64,000 nucleotides of DNA from WRAV01 sp050950205. GTDB taxonomy: Bacteria; Bacillota; Clostridia; Oscillospirales; Ruminococcaceae. The position numbers and the translations under genes are program-made. This document shows, one piece after another, positions 8,516-17,802 of this stretch. How positions within the stretch are numbered: position 1 is the first letter of the stretch; each line of letters begins with the position of its first letter. The stretch spans positions 62,001-126,000 of the forward strand of contig JBMNHF010000020.1 of NCBI GenBank assembly GCA_050950205.1, given 5' to 3'. The notes beneath the pieces were generated by a model. That model was not told the DNA's origin and ran no database searches. It saw nothing but the letters and a program-made list of their open reading frames with translations.

Positions 8516-9243
8516 TGGCCGAATTTGATGTTCGCCGCCAAGTCATAGAGCTGGAAGGCTCCTTTAATGTACGGGATTTGGGAGGCTATCCCACCCGCAA
8601 TGGCAGCCTGATTCAACCCCGCCGTTTTTTGCGGGCCGGTTCCCTTCACAGTCTAAGCCAAACCGGCCGACAGACTCTATTGGATTTGGGGGTGCGCTGC
8701 ATCATCGACCTGCGCTCTCAATTGGAGCGCAAACAAAAGCCCGACCCGGTGGAAGGCGACCCGGAGTTCTTCTACCATCACGTGCCCATGCTGGACTACA
8801 TCAACTCCACGGTGGTGGCTGGGGAAATGAACTTCCCCGATTCCATGGAGGAGATGTACTTTGGGCTTCTGGACCATGCGGGCCACAGCTTTGCCAAGGT
8901 GTTTGAGCTGTTTGCCCATCCCGACTGCCATGGGTTTTTGTTCCACTGCACCGCAGGCAAGGACCGCACCGGCATGGTGGCCATGCTCCTGCTGGCTCTG
9001 GCCGGTGTGGAGGATGACCTGATTGTGGCCGATTACAGCATCAGCCAACATCTGGTGCCTCCCACCCCCGGCAAGCGGCCCCATTATGTTCCCGCCTATG
9101 CCCTGACCTCTCCGCCCGAAGCCATGCGGGCAACCTTGGGGCATCTGAACAGCCGCTATGGCGGTGCGCAGCGGTATCTTTCCCAAATTGGGGTAACGCC
9201 CCAGCAAAAAGAAGCCGTACTGGCCAAACTGCTGGAGGAATAG
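8515..9243 (+). CDS. Tyrosine-protein phosphatase (DSP/Y_phosphatase3-like)
   Basis: Cytoplasmic protein phosphatase of about 242 residues. The N-terminal FNVRDLGGYPT and LRAGSLHSLS are typical of the bacterial dual-specificity/tyrosine phosphatase family, followed by IIDLRSQLER and the catalytic P-loop HCTAGKDRTGM (nucleophilic Cys, binding Arg). A longer frame opens at 8455, but the ATG at 8515 begins exactly at the preceding stop and is served by AGGTGGGGAG. Substrates could be phosphotyrosine proteins or phosphoinositide-like molecules; none is indicated by the context. Confidence 0.88.
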   Translation: MAEFDVRRQVIELEGSFNVRDLGGYPTRNGSLIQPRRFLRAGSLHSLSQTGRQTLLDLGVRCIIDLRSQLERKQKPDPVEGDPEFFYHHVPMLDYINSTVVAGEMNFPDSMEEMYFGLLDHAGHSFAKVFELFAHPDCHGFLFHCTAGKDRTGMVAMLLLALAGVEDDLIVADYSISQHLVPPTPGKRPHYVPAYALTSPPEAMRATLGHLNSRYGGAQRYLSQIGVTPQQKEAVLAKLLEE

Positions 9244-9278
9244 CTTCATTCAATCAATGATGTGAAGGAAACAAGACT

Positions 9279-9812
9279 ATGATATTGTCCGGACCCGAAA
9301 TTATCCGGCAGGTCGAGGAGGGGCGGATTTCCATCACCCCCTTTGACCAAAAGCTGGTAGGCCCCAACAGCTGCAACCTGCGGCTTCACAACGAGCTGCT
9401 GGTGTATACCGACCCGGTGTTGGATATGAAAAAGCCCCTCCAAACCCGGCGGATCACCATTCCTCCCGAGGGATTGGTGCTGGAACCGGGGGTGCTTTAT
9501 TTGGGGCGCACCTATGAACACACCGCCACCAATCACTTTGTCCCCATGCTGGAAGGCCGCTCCTCCATTGGGCGGCTGGGGCTTTTTATTCATGTGACGG
9601 CAGGCTTTGGAGACATTGGCTTTTCCGGCTACTGGACATTGGAAATCCACTGTGTTCATCCGGTTCGCATCTACCCTATGGTGGAAATTTGTCAGATTTA
9701 CTACCACAAAATAGAAGGGGAGCGCCGGCTCTACAACAGCGCAAAATACCAAAACAACCAGGATATCCAGCCCAGCCTGATTCACCGGGATTTTTTATCC
9801 CACCAGGAGTAG
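9279..9812 (+). CDS. dcd: dCTP deaminase
   Basis: Deaminates dCTP to dUTP for thymidylate synthesis. The 177-residue trimeric dUTPase-fold protein shows ILSGPEII at the N-terminus, the substrate loop EGRSSIGRLGL near residue 100, and HVTAGFGDIGFSGYWTLEI, in which the final Glu is the catalytic residue. It lies 35 bases after the phosphatase gene and is followed by a strong hairpin at 9821-9854. Confidence 0.93.
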   Translation: MILSGPEIIRQVEEGRISITPFDQKLVGPNSCNLRLHNELLVYTDPVLDMKKPLQTRRITIPPEGLVLEPGVLYLGRTYEHTATNHFVPMLEGRSSIGRLGLFIHVTAGFGDIGFSGYWTLEIHCVHPVRIYPMVEICQIYYHKIEGERRLYNSAKYQNNQDIQPSLIHRDFLSHQE

Positions 9813-9820
9813 ACACAACA

Positions 9821-9854
9821 AAAGGGAGAGAAACTTTTGAGTTTCTCTCCCTTT
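9821..9854. terminator. Bidirectional terminator between dcd and tyrS
   Basis: A perfect 14-bp stem (AAAGGGAGAGAAAC with its complement) with a six-base loop and T-runs on both sides, placed between two converging genes. Confidence 0.9.
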
Positions 9855-9873
9855 TTGTAGTCATCAATCATGG

Positions 9874-11112
9874 TTACCCTTCCAACGTCACCCGATGGAA
9901 CACCTTTTTGCCTTTGCGCAGGATAATTCCATCCGCCAGCGCACTTTGGGAGATTGACAGGCCAATGTCGGTGACGGGGGCGTATTCTCCGGTTCCGGCG
10001 TCCAGACTAATCCCTTTTTGCTGGATGAGCCGCCGCGCCTCCGCCTTGGAGGGACAGAGCTTGGTCCGGATCAAAAGGTCCAAAATGTTGATGGCGTCAC
10101 CGGTCAAGTCGGCTGCTGTCAACACAGAGGAGGGCATATTTTCTGCATCGCCACCGGCAAAGAGATTTTTTGCGGTTTTAAGAGCTTCGTCGGCATCTTC
10201 TTTGGAGTGGACATCCTTGGTCAGCTCCCAAGCCAAAATTTCCTTGGCCTTGTTGAGCTGGCTGCCCTCCCACTTTTCCATCTCCTCAATTTCTTCGATG
10301 GGGACAAAGGTGAGCATTTTCAGGCAGTTGATGACGTCGGCATCGTCCACATTGCGCCAATACTGGAAGAACTCGTAGGGAGTGGTTTTGTTGCGGTCCA
10401 GCCAGACAGCTCCCTTGGCGGTTTTGCCCATTTTGTTACCGTCCTTGTTGGCAAGCAGGGTAAAGGTCATGCCGTAAACATCCTTTTGCTCCACCCGGCG
10501 CACCAGGTCCACACCCTGAATGATGTTGGACCACTGGTCGTTGCCTCCAAACTGCATCTCGCAGTTGTAGCGGCGATACAGCTCCAAAAAGTCGTAGCTC
10601 TGCATGATCATGTAGTTAAACTCGATAAAGGAGAGCCCTCTTTCCCACCGGGATTTAAAGCAGTCGTAGCTGAGCATCTTGTTCACCGAAAAGTGAACGC
10701 CCACATCCCGCAGCAGCTCGATGTAGTTGAGATTCATCAGCCAGTCCCCATTGCGGGCCACAATGGCCTTTTCGGGGCTAATGTCCACAATGCGGCCCAT
10801 CTGCTCCAAAAAACGGTCGGCGTTGTAGTTGATTTCCTCCACGCTGAGCATCTGACGCATATCGGTGCGCCCGCTGGGATCCCCCACCATGGTGGTGCCG
10901 GTGCCCAGCAGCAAAATTGGCATATGCCCCGCCTGCTGCATTCGCTTGATGATGGTCAGCTGCAAAAAATGCCCCACGTGCAGGGAATCGGCGGTGGCGT
11001 CAAACCCGATGTAAAACACCAGGCCTCCCTCGTTCATTCTCTTTTCGATTTCCTGCGGATGGGTCATCTGAGCAATCAAGCCTCTGCGCCGCAGCTCCTC
11101 AAACAGCGTCAT
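9874..11112 (-). CDS. tyrS: Tyrosyl-tRNA synthetase
   Basis: Class I synthetase charging tRNA-Tyr, 412 residues. The HIGH-type motif HVGH is near residue 47 and the KMSKS counterpart KMGKT near residue 226. GGNDQWSNI and the DYNAD-type tyrosine-binding residues are present. A C-terminal S4 RNA-binding domain follows (LCPSKAEARRLIQQKGI). It is preceded by a tyrosine T-box leader and a near-consensus promoter. Confidence 0.97.
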   Translation of the reverse strand: MTLFEELRRRGLIAQMTHPQEIEKRMNEGGLVFYIGFDATADSLHVGHFLQLTIIKRMQQAGHMPILLLGTGTTMVGDPSGRTDMRQMLSVEEINYNADRFLEQMGRIVDISPEKAIVARNGDWLMNLNYIELLRDVGVHFSVNKMLSYDCFKSRWERGLSFIEFNYMIMQSYDFLELYRRYNCEMQFGGNDQWSNIIQGVDLVRRVEQKDVYGMTFTLLANKDGNKMGKTAKGAVWLDRNKTTPYEFFQYWRNVDDADVINCLKMLTFVPIEEIEEMEKWEGSQLNKAKEILAWELTKDVHSKEDADEALKTAKNLFAGGDAENMPSSVLTAADLTGDAINILDLLIRTKLCPSKAEARRLIQQKGISLDAGTGEYAPVTDIGLSISQSALADGIILRKGKKVFHRVTLEG

Positions 11113-11171
11113 GTTTCTTCTCCTTCCCCGTTATACGTCTTCCATACTCTTAGTATTGGCAACCGTCAAGC

Positions 11172-11453
11172 ACAAAAAACCCCTCTGCCGGAATCCTTCC
11201 AACAGAGGGCGACAAAACCATCGCGGTACCACCTCTATTTACCGTGACGTCCCCGTACACGGCCTTACCGGATGACATGCACCCCGCACTGTAACGGGTG
11301 CCCCGTCTTCCCTTCCTGCATGAATTTCCATGAGGTTAGGCAGCAGCTCCGGAGATGTATTCCCTTTGTATCCGTCTGCCTTTTTACACCCACCAAAGGG
11401 CTCTCTGTAAAACGGTGTTACAAAGCTACTTCTTCTCCATCAACGCCCATTTG
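11172..11453 (-). promoter_or_regulatory. T-box leader (tRNA-Tyr) of tyrS
   Basis: The T-box core AGGTGGTACCGCG is on the minus strand at 11222-11236. The intrinsic terminator stem CCCTCTG/CAGAGGG (11181-11187 with 11203-11209) is followed by six T's. A candidate specifier UAC (Tyr) lies at 11357-11359 within GGGAATACATC, on the 3' side of stem I. Uncharged tRNA-Tyr would favour read-through into tyrS. Confidence 0.93.
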
Positions 11454-11459
11454 GAAAAT

Positions 11460-11489
11460 ATTATAGCGCAATGGCCAACTATTTGTCAA
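11460..11489 (-). promoter_or_regulatory. Promoter of the tyrS T-box operon
   Basis: Consensus TTGACA (11484-11489) and TATAAT (11460-11465) on the minus strand, 18-base spacer. Confidence 0.85.
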
Positions 11490-11548
11490 GTTTTTGTCCA
11501 GTAGGATAGCAGGATTTGTAAAAAAACTGTAAACCCCCACTACTCTAC

Positions 11549-11577
11549 TTGACATTCCCCAAGCGGAGGGATAAACT
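11549..11577 (+). promoter_or_regulatory. Sigma-A promoter of htpG
   Basis: TTGACA (11549-11554) and TAAACT (11572-11577), 17-base spacer. It ends seven bases before the CIRCE operator. Confidence 0.8.
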
Positions 11578-11584
11578 TAAAATA

Positions 11585-11611
11585 TTAGCACTCTGTATTT
11601 GCGAGTGCCAA
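11585..11611 (+). promoter_or_regulatory. CIRCE operator (HrcA site) of htpG
   Basis: TTAGCACTC, nine bases, GAGTGCCAA: the CIRCE inverted repeat with one mismatch in the right arm (C for T). Its position just after the -10 box suits repression by HrcA, the regulator of groE and dnaK in Firmicutes. hrcA is not in this window. Confidence 0.9.
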
Positions 11612-11641
11612 GTATGAACACAACGGGAAACGGAGCGATGA

Positions 11642-13564
11642 ATGGTGGCTAAAAAAGCCTTTAAAGCCGAATCCAAGCGGCTTTTGGACTTGATGATCAA
11701 CTCGATCTACACCCATAAGGAGATCTTTTTGCGGGAGATTCTCTCCAACGCCAGCGACGCGGTGGACAAGCTCTGCTACAAATCTCTCACCGATGAAAAG
11801 GTGGGGATGAGCCGGGATGACTTTTATATTTTAATTGAGCGGGATGAAAAAAACCGCATTCTCACCGTCTCGGACAATGGAATCGGCATGACCCGGGAGG
11901 AGCTGGAAAAGAATCTGGGCACCATTGCAAAAAGCGGTTCCCTGGACTTTAAGCAAACCTTACAGCAGTCGGATCTTCCCCAAGGGGACGAAGCTGCGCC
12001 CATCGACATCATCGGCCAGTTTGGGGTGGGCTTTTACTCCGCCTTTATGGTCAGCAGCAAAGTCACCGTCATCAGCCGGGCTTGGGGAGAAGAACAGGCC
12101 TGGAAGTGGGAATCCTCCGGCGCCGACGGCTACACCATCACAGAGGCCCAGCGGGATACGGTGGGCACCGACGTGATCATGGAGATCAAAGCCGACACCG
12201 AAGAAGAGGATTACAGCCGTTTTCTGCGGGAGTACACCTTGGCAGGGCTGGTGAAAAAATATTCCGACTACATCCGCTACCCCATCCGGATGGAGCGGGA
12301 AAAACACCGCCCCGTGGAAGGAACCGGAACGGAGGACACGCCCCCCGAAACCGAAACCTATTACGAGCTGGAAACCCTCAACAGCATGGTTCCGGTGTGG
12401 CAGCGCAACAAAAACGAGGTGACCCAGGAAGATTACAACGCCTTTTACAAGGATAAATTCTTTGATTTTATCGACCCCATCCGGGCCATCCACGTGGATG
12501 CCGAAGGAACGGTGAGCTATAAGGCTCTGCTGTTTATTCCCGCCAAAGCCAGCTACGATTACTACACCAAGGACTACAAGCGGGGCCTTCAGCTCTATTC
12601 CAGCGGCGTTTTGATTATGGACAAGTGCGAGGAGCTGATCCCCGAGCATTTCCGGTTTGTGCGGGGTGTGGTGGATTCCCCCGATCTTTCCCTCAACATC
12701 TCCCGGGAGATGCTGCAGCACAGCCGTCAGTTAAAAATCATTGCCAACAACATTGAGAAGAAAATCCGCAACGAACTGCTCAAACTACAAAAAGACGATC
12801 GGGAAAAATACGAGGAATTTTTCGCCCAGTTTGGACTGCAGCTCAAGTACGGCGTATTGCAGGACTTTGGGCGGGAGAAGGACTCTCTCAAGGATTTGCT
12901 CCTCTTTGTCTCCTCCAACGGGGATAAGCCCACCACCCTGGCCGAGTACCGCGCCAGAATGAAGGAGGACCAAAAGGACATCTACTACGCCACCGGCGAG
13001 ACAGCCGCTCTCATTCAGGCCCTGCCTCAGGCAGAGCGAATTCGGGAAAAAGGCTATGAAATTCTCTACTTCACCCATGAGGTGGACGAGTTTGTGGCCC
13101 AGACACTCATGACCTACGACGAAAAGCCCTTTAAGTCCGTCAACCGGGATGAGCTGGATTTGGACACCGAGGAAGAAAAGGAAAAGCTGAAAAAACAGGA
13201 AGAGGAACTGGGCGATCTGCTTACCTTTGTCAAAGATGCGGTAGGAAGCGGCGTCAAGGAGGTCAAACTCTCCCGCAAGCTGCGCAGTCAGCCGGCCTGT
13301 CTCACAGCGGGGGGCGCTCTCTCCTTTGAAATGGAGAAGTACCTCAATGCCGTTCAGCCGGAATCCCATGCCAAGGCAGAGCGGATTTTGGAGCTGAACG
13401 CCGACCACCCTGTTGTCGCCAAAATGAAGGAGCTGCAAACCAGCGACCCGGAAATGGCCAAGCGGTATGCGTCCATTCTCTACCATCAAGCAGAACTGAT
13501 GGCAGGACTGACGGTAGAAAATCCCGCCGCCTACTCGGAACTTATTTTCTCTCTGATGCAATAA
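11642..13564 (+). CDS. htpG: Molecular chaperone HtpG (Hsp90)
   Basis: ATP-dependent cytosolic Hsp90 chaperone of 640 residues. The GHKL ATPase domain has LRELISNASDA-like EILSNASDAVDKL near residue 32, DNGIGMTREEL and GQFGVGFYSAFMV. The middle domain contains the catalytic-loop arginine in NISREMLQHSRQL. The C-terminal dimerisation domain follows after a charged linker (EEEKEKLKKQEEEL). It is transcribed alone between a CIRCE-controlled promoter and a strong terminator. Confidence 0.97.
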   Translation: MVAKKAFKAESKRLLDLMINSIYTHKEIFLREILSNASDAVDKLCYKSLTDEKVGMSRDDFYILIERDEKNRILTVSDNGIGMTREELEKNLGTIAKSGSLDFKQTLQQSDLPQGDEAAPIDIIGQFGVGFYSAFMVSSKVTVISRAWGEEQAWKWESSGADGYTITEAQRDTVGTDVIMEIKADTEEEDYSRFLREYTLAGLVKKYSDYIRYPIRMEREKHRPVEGTGTEDTPPETETYYELETLNSMVPVWQRNKNEVTQEDYNAFYKDKFFDFIDPIRAIHVDAEGTVSYKALLFIPAKASYDYYTKDYKRGLQLYSSGVLIMDKCEELIPEHFRFVRGVVDSPDLSLNISREMLQHSRQLKIIANNIEKKIRNELLKLQKDDREKYEEFFAQFGLQLKYGVLQDFGREKDSLKDLLLFVSSNGDKPTTLAEYRARMKEDQKDIYYATGETAALIQALPQAERIREKGYEILYFTHEVDEFVAQTLMTYDEKPFKSVNRDELDLDTEEEKEKLKKQEEELGDLLTFVKDAVGSGVKEVKLSRKLRSQPACLTAGGALSFEMEKYLNAVQPESHAKAERILELNADHPVVAKMKELQTSDPEMAKRYASILYHQAELMAGLTVENPAAYSELIFSLMQ

Positions 13565-13584
13565 TCAGTTGATCCACGCAAAAC

Positions 13585-13620
13585 AGAACCGCCGGAACCA
13601 TATGGTTCCGGCGGTTTTCT
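13585..13620. terminator. Bidirectional terminator between htpG and thrS
   Basis: A near-perfect palindrome (AGAACCGCCGGAACCATA and its complement) with T-rich flanks, between converging genes. Confidence 0.85.
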
Positions 13621-13650
13621 GCTCGGCATAGCCACTGTATCAGGTTTAAG

Positions 13651-15561
13651 CTACCGCGCCTTGGTGCGGATTTCCTCCAGAGCGGATGCCAAAAATTCCT
13701 CTACCGTCACCGCTCCCTTGTCCCCATCCTTGCGGGAGCGAACCGCTACCTGTCCGTTTTCCATCTCTCGGTCGCCGATCACCAGCATATAGTTGATTTT
13801 CTGCACCTGAGCCTCCCGGATTTTATAGCCCATCTTCTCGTTGCGGTCGTCCAGCTTAACCCGCATACCAGCCTGAGTCAGTTGCTCCACCACCTGTTTG
13901 GCATAGTCCAGATGGGCGTCGCCAATGGGAATCACCGCCACCTGCACCGGGTTGAGCCACAGGGGGAAAGCACCGGCAAAATGCTCAATGAGAATGCCGA
14001 TAAACCGCTCGATGCTGCCAAAGGCCACCCGATGAATCATGATGGGGCGATGCTTCTGGTTGTCGGCGCCGGTGTATTCCAGCTGGAACCGCTCCGGCAT
14101 CTGGAAGTCCAGCTGAATGGTTCCGCACTGCCAGGTCCGGCCGATGCAGTCCTCCAGATGGAAGTCCAGCTTGGGGCCGTAGAATGCGCCATCACCCTCG
14201 TTGATGACAAAGTCTTTTCCCAGCTCGGTGATGGCTTCCCGCAGCGCATTGGTGGCAACTTCCCAGTCCTCTTCGGCGCCCATGTGGTCCTCCGGCATGG
14301 TGGAAAGCTCGATGTGGTAGGTAAATCCAAAGGTGGTGTACACCTCGTCGATGAGGCTGACCACGTTTTTAATTTCGTCTTTAATCTGATCCTTGGTCAT
14401 AAAAATGTGGGCATCGTCCTGATTAAAGCAGCGCACCCGCATTAGACCATGAAGGGCACCCGACATTTCGTGGCGGTGCACCAGACCGATTTCCGCCATG
14501 CGCAGGGGCAGATCCTTGTAGGAATGGAGTTTTTGCTTGTACACCAACATGCCGCCGGGGCAGTTCATGGGCTTGATGGCAAAATCCTGCTCGTCGATAA
14601 CGGTGGTGTACATATTGTCCTTGTAGTGATACCAGTGTCCGCTGGTCTCCCACAAATGGCGGCTGAGCATAATGGGGGTGGAAACTTCCACGTAGTTCCA
14701 GCGGTTGTGAACCTCCCGCCAGTACTCCATCAGCAGGTTTTTCAGCACCATGCCCTTAGGCAACCAGAAGGGGAACCCAGGTCCTTCCTCCAGCATGGCA
14801 AACAGCTCCAGCTCCTTGCCCAGCTTGCGGTGATCCCGGCGCTTGGCCTCCTCAATCCGCTCCAGATGCTCCTGCAACTGGGCTGCTTTGGGGAAGGCGG
14901 TGCCGTAAATGCGGCTTAAGGTCTGATTGTTCTGATCCCCTCGCCAGTAGGCGGCGTTGGTGGCGGTGAGCTTGAAGGCCTTTACCTTTCCCGTATCGGT
15001 GAGGTGAGGTCCGGCGCAGACATCGGTAAACTCTCCCTGCCGATAGAAGGAGATTTCCTCTCCGGCGGCAGCATGCTCTTTGATCAGCTCCTGCTTGTAA
15101 GGTTCATCCTTTACCAGCTCCAAAGCCTCGTCCACCGGCAGGGTAAACCGCTCGACGGGCAAAGCCTCCTTGACAATCTTCTTCATTTCCTCTTCGATCT
15201 TTTCCAGATCTTCGGGAGCAAAGGCAGGCTTGCGGTCAAAGTCGTAGTAGAAGCCCCCGTCGATGGCGGGGCCAATGGCCAGTTTGGCCTCGGGGTACAG
15301 GCGCTTGACAGCCTGGGCCATGACGTGGGTAGCGGTGTGCCAGAAGGCTTTTTTTCCCGCTTCCTCTTCAAAGGAGCAGAGGATCAATTCGCAGTCCTTT
15401 TCCAGGGGATAGCGCAAATCCACTATTTCCCCATCCACCATGCCGCAGGTCACCTGCTTGTAAAAGCCACCTCCCAGCGATTTGGCTACCTCCAGCACCG
15501 TTGTGCCTGCCTCAAACTCCTTGACCACTCCGCCTTTCAGAGTAATGTTTAGCATATTCAT
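13651..15561 (-). CDS. thrS: Threonyl-tRNA synthetase
   Basis: Class II synthetase of 636 residues. An N-terminal TGS domain (about 1-62) is followed by the editing SAD domain with HTATHVMAQAV and the DVCAGPH element. The catalytic core comes next (MSRHLWETSGHW-type motif 1 region; motif 2 around LVHRHEMSGALHGLMRVR; zinc-binding CPGG). The anticodon-binding domain lies at the C-terminus (QVAVIPIGDAH…DDRNEKMGYKIREAQ). It is controlled by a T-box leader at 15634-15885. Confidence 0.97.
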   Translation of the reverse strand: MNMLNITLKGGVVKEFEAGTTVLEVAKSLGGGFYKQVTCGMVDGEIVDLRYPLEKDCELILCSFEEEAGKKAFWHTATHVMAQAVKRLYPEAKLAIGPAIDGGFYYDFDRKPAFAPEDLEKIEEEMKKIVKEALPVERFTLPVDEALELVKDEPYKQELIKEHAAAGEEISFYRQGEFTDVCAGPHLTDTGKVKAFKLTATNAAYWRGDQNNQTLSRIYGTAFPKAAQLQEHLERIEEAKRRDHRKLGKELELFAMLEEGPGFPFWLPKGMVLKNLLMEYWREVHNRWNYVEVSTPIMLSRHLWETSGHWYHYKDNMYTTVIDEQDFAIKPMNCPGGMLVYKQKLHSYKDLPLRMAEIGLVHRHEMSGALHGLMRVRCFNQDDAHIFMTKDQIKDEIKNVVSLIDEVYTTFGFTYHIELSTMPEDHMGAEEDWEVATNALREAITELGKDFVINEGDGAFYGPKLDFHLEDCIGRTWQCGTIQLDFQMPERFQLEYTGADNQKHRPIMIHRVAFGSIERFIGILIEHFAGAFPLWLNPVQVAVIPIGDAHLDYAKQVVEQLTQAGMRVKLDDRNEKMGYKIREAQVQKINYMLVIGDREMENGQVAVRSRKDGDKGAVTVEEFLASALEEIRTKAR

Positions 15562-15633
15562 CTTCTCCGTTTCCTGTAAATGCGGGCATCCACCCGTTAA
15601 AAATAGTATTGTTTTTGAAATTGGTTATCATAA

Positions 15634-15885
15634 CAAAAAAGCCCCGTCCCAATTGGGACGAAGCCATGCTCCGCGGTTCCACCCAAGTTGCGCAAGGGTT
15701 TGCCTGCGCCACTTCTGTTCCCTTAACGCGGGAGTACGGGATGCTTATGCCCAGATGGCTTCACATCCGCTCGGAGGCGGTGTCAAAAAGGCTCTTTGCG
15801 GGGCGCTTGCAGCCGGTGGCGCACCCTCTCTGCAGCAAAGGACATTGCCCTTTTGCTTCCTCGTCATCGCATTGGTATCTATATC
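15634..15885 (-). promoter_or_regulatory. T-box leader (tRNA-Thr) of thrS
   Basis: The T-box core GGGTGGAACCGCGG is on the minus strand at 15671-15684, followed by a terminator hairpin GCTTCGTCCC/GGGACGGGGC plus six T's (about 15635-15664). An ACC (Thr) triplet in GCGCCACCGGCTGC, upstream on the 3' side of stem I, is the best specifier candidate; the register is inferred. Confidence 0.9.
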
Positions 15886-15891
15886 GGTTTT

Positions 15892-15920
15892 ATGCTATCA
15901 CTATTTTGATTCCTTGTCAA
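15892..15920 (-). promoter_or_regulatory. Promoter of the thrS T-box leader
   Basis: TTGACA (15915-15920) and TAGCAT (15892-15897) on the minus strand, 17-base spacer. Confidence 0.75.
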
Positions 15921-15989
15921 GCATGGTCGGCCCATGTAGAAAAGATTGCAGATTATCTTTCAAAAAGCCTATCAAAAGGGTCTTTTATC

Positions 15990-16018
15990 TTGACATTATT
16001 ACCAAATAAGGCTAAAAT
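15990..16018 (+). promoter_or_regulatory. Promoter of rny
   Basis: TTGACA (15990-15995) and TAAAAT (16013-16018), 17-base spacer, about 100 bases upstream of the rny start, which has AAAGGAGG. Confidence 0.75.
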
Positions 16019-16115
16019 AATTAGGAATACGTAGTAGTGGTTTAGTAGGCGCAAATGCGCTTCAATCAATACTGGTACTTTGAAAATTTAATAGTAAAGG
16101 AGGTTCAACCAATTT

Positions 16116-17675
16116 ATGCCGAAAGAGACAGTTTTTACCCTGGTGGCCAGCATAGTCACATTTTTAATTGGAGCTGTTATCGCCTTTTTTGTAGGCGTTC
16201 AGTATAGAAAGCGGGTTGCAGAGGCCGAGCTTGGAAACGCAGAAGACGAAGCCAAGCGCATTGTAAGCGAAGCGATCAAAAATGCTGAAAGCAAAAAGAA
16301 GGAAGCTCTGGTAGAAGCCAAGGACGAAATCCACAGGATGCGCACCGAAGCGGAGCGGGAAATTAAAGAGCGTCGCAGCGAAATTACCCGACTGGAACGG
16401 CGTACCCAACAAAAGGAAGAATCTTTGGAAAAACGCGCCGACAAGCTGGAAAAGAAGGAAGAGGAGCTGCAGCTTAAGCTGCAAAATGCCGAAAAAACCT
16501 TGCAAGAAGCAGAAATGGTGAAGCACCATCAATTTGAGATGCTGGAAAAGATTTCTGGATTTTCCACCGAACAAGCCAAGGAATACCTTCTTGCCAACCT
16601 GGATGATGAACTGACCCGCGAAAAGGCCCTGCGGATTGCTGCCACCGAGCAGAGAATCAAGGAAGAGGCCGAAGAAAAAGCCCGCAACATCGTTTCGCAA
16701 GCCATTCAGCGCATTGCATCCGATCATGTGGCCGAAGTCACCGTCTCTGTGGTGCCTCTGCCCAACGACGAGATGAAGGGACGCATTATCGGACGGGAAG
16801 GACGCAACATTCGCACGTTGGAAACTCTTACCGGCGTTGATCTGATCATCGACGACACTCCCGAGGCCATCACCCTTTCCAGCCACGATCCCGTCAAACG
16901 GGAAATCGCCCGCATTGCTTTGGAAAAGCTGATTCAGGACGGCCGCATCCACCCCTCCCGCATTGAGGAAATGGTGGAAAAAGCCGGACGGGAAGTGGAA
17001 TCCAAGATCAAGCAGGACGGAGAGCGCGCCTCCATGGAGACAGGGGTTCACGGCATGCATCCCGAGCTGGTCCGCCTTTTGGGCCGGATGCGCTACCGCA
17101 CCAGCTACGGTCAGAATGTGCTGGAGCACTCCATCGAAGTGGCCAACCTAGCCGGTGTCATGGCCGCCGAAATCGGCGCCAATGTTGCTTTGGCCAAACG
17201 CGCCGGTCTTCTCCACGATATTGGAAAGGCACTCACCCACAAGATCGAAGGGTCTCATGTGCAAATCGGTGTAGATGTGGCCCGCAAGTACAAGGAAAAC
17301 CCCGAAGTGATTCACGCCATTGAGGCACATCACGGGGATGTGGAACCCAGCACCACCATTGCCTGTTTGGTACAGGCCGCCGATGCCATCTCTGCCGCAA
17401 GGCCGGGAGCCCGACGGGAAAACATCGAAAACTATATCAAACGGCTGGAAAAGCTGGAGGAAATCACCAACTCCTTTAACGGAGTGGAAAAATCCTTTGC
17501 CATTCAGGCCGGCCGCGAGATTCGGGTGCTGCTGCGCCCCGATATCATCAGCGACGATCAACTCACCATTACCGCTCGGGAAATCTGTAAGAAGATTGAG
17601 GAAGAACTGGATTACCCAGGGCAAATTAAAGTGCACTGTATCCGGGAAAACCGAGCCATCGAATACGCAAAATAG
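16116..17675 (+). CDS. rny: Ribonuclease Y
   Basis: Membrane-anchored endoribonuclease that initiates mRNA turnover, 519 residues. One N-terminal transmembrane helix (about 7-28) is followed by a long charged coiled coil to about residue 200. The KH domain comes next, with GxxG in IIGREGRNI near residue 224. The HD metal-dependent hydrolase domain has LLHDIGKA near residue 366 and IEAHHGDVEP. It stands alone with its own promoter and terminator. Confidence 0.97.
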   Translation: MPKETVFTLVASIVTFLIGAVIAFFVGVQYRKRVAEAELGNAEDEAKRIVSEAIKNAESKKKEALVEAKDEIHRMRTEAEREIKERRSEITRLERRTQQKEESLEKRADKLEKKEEELQLKLQNAEKTLQEAEMVKHHQFEMLEKISGFSTEQAKEYLLANLDDELTREKALRIAATEQRIKEEAEEKARNIVSQAIQRIASDHVAEVTVSVVPLPNDEMKGRIIGREGRNIRTLETLTGVDLIIDDTPEAITLSSHDPVKREIARIALEKLIQDGRIHPSRIEEMVEKAGREVESKIKQDGERASMETGVHGMHPELVRLLGRMRYRTSYGQNVLEHSIEVANLAGVMAAEIGANVALAKRAGLLHDIGKALTHKIEGSHVQIGVDVARKYKENPEVIHAIEAHHGDVEPSTTIACLVQAADAISAARPGARRENIENYIKRLEKLEEITNSFNGVEKSFAIQAGREIRVLLRPDIISDDQLTITAREICKKIEEELDYPGQIKVHCIRENRAIEYAK

Positions 17676-17680
17676 CATAC

Positions 17681-17712
17681 AATCCCCCGATTTACCGTCG
17701 GGGGATTTTTGT
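17681..17712 (+). terminator. Terminator of rny
   Basis: A 10-bp stem (AATCCCCCGA with TCGGGGGATT) followed by TTTTT, six bases past the rny stop. Confidence 0.9.
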
Positions 17713-17752
17713 TGCAGCCGGCCATTTCTCATATAGTATCAAAATGGGGTAA

Positions 17753-17788
17753 AAAGAACCGGAGAGGAAACGTCCTCTCCGGTTCTTT
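17753..17788 (-). terminator. Terminator of the sugar-acid operon
   Basis: A perfect 16-bp stem (17753-17768 with 17773-17788) and a four-base loop. On the minus strand it ends in TTTTT, 15 bases after the LarA-like gene stop. Confidence 0.9.
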
Positions 17789-17802
17789 GTTCTCTTGGAA
17801 TG

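Noticed and set aside
10018..11247. Long plus-strand frame opposite tyrS, and similar long frames opposite htpG, leuA, ilvD and others.
   Set aside because: They lack family motifs and ribosome binding sites and mirror well-supported genes in a GC-rich genome.
15482..16034. Plus-strand frames across the thrS leader.
   Set aside because: The region is a T-box leader and divergent promoter zone; no coding signature.
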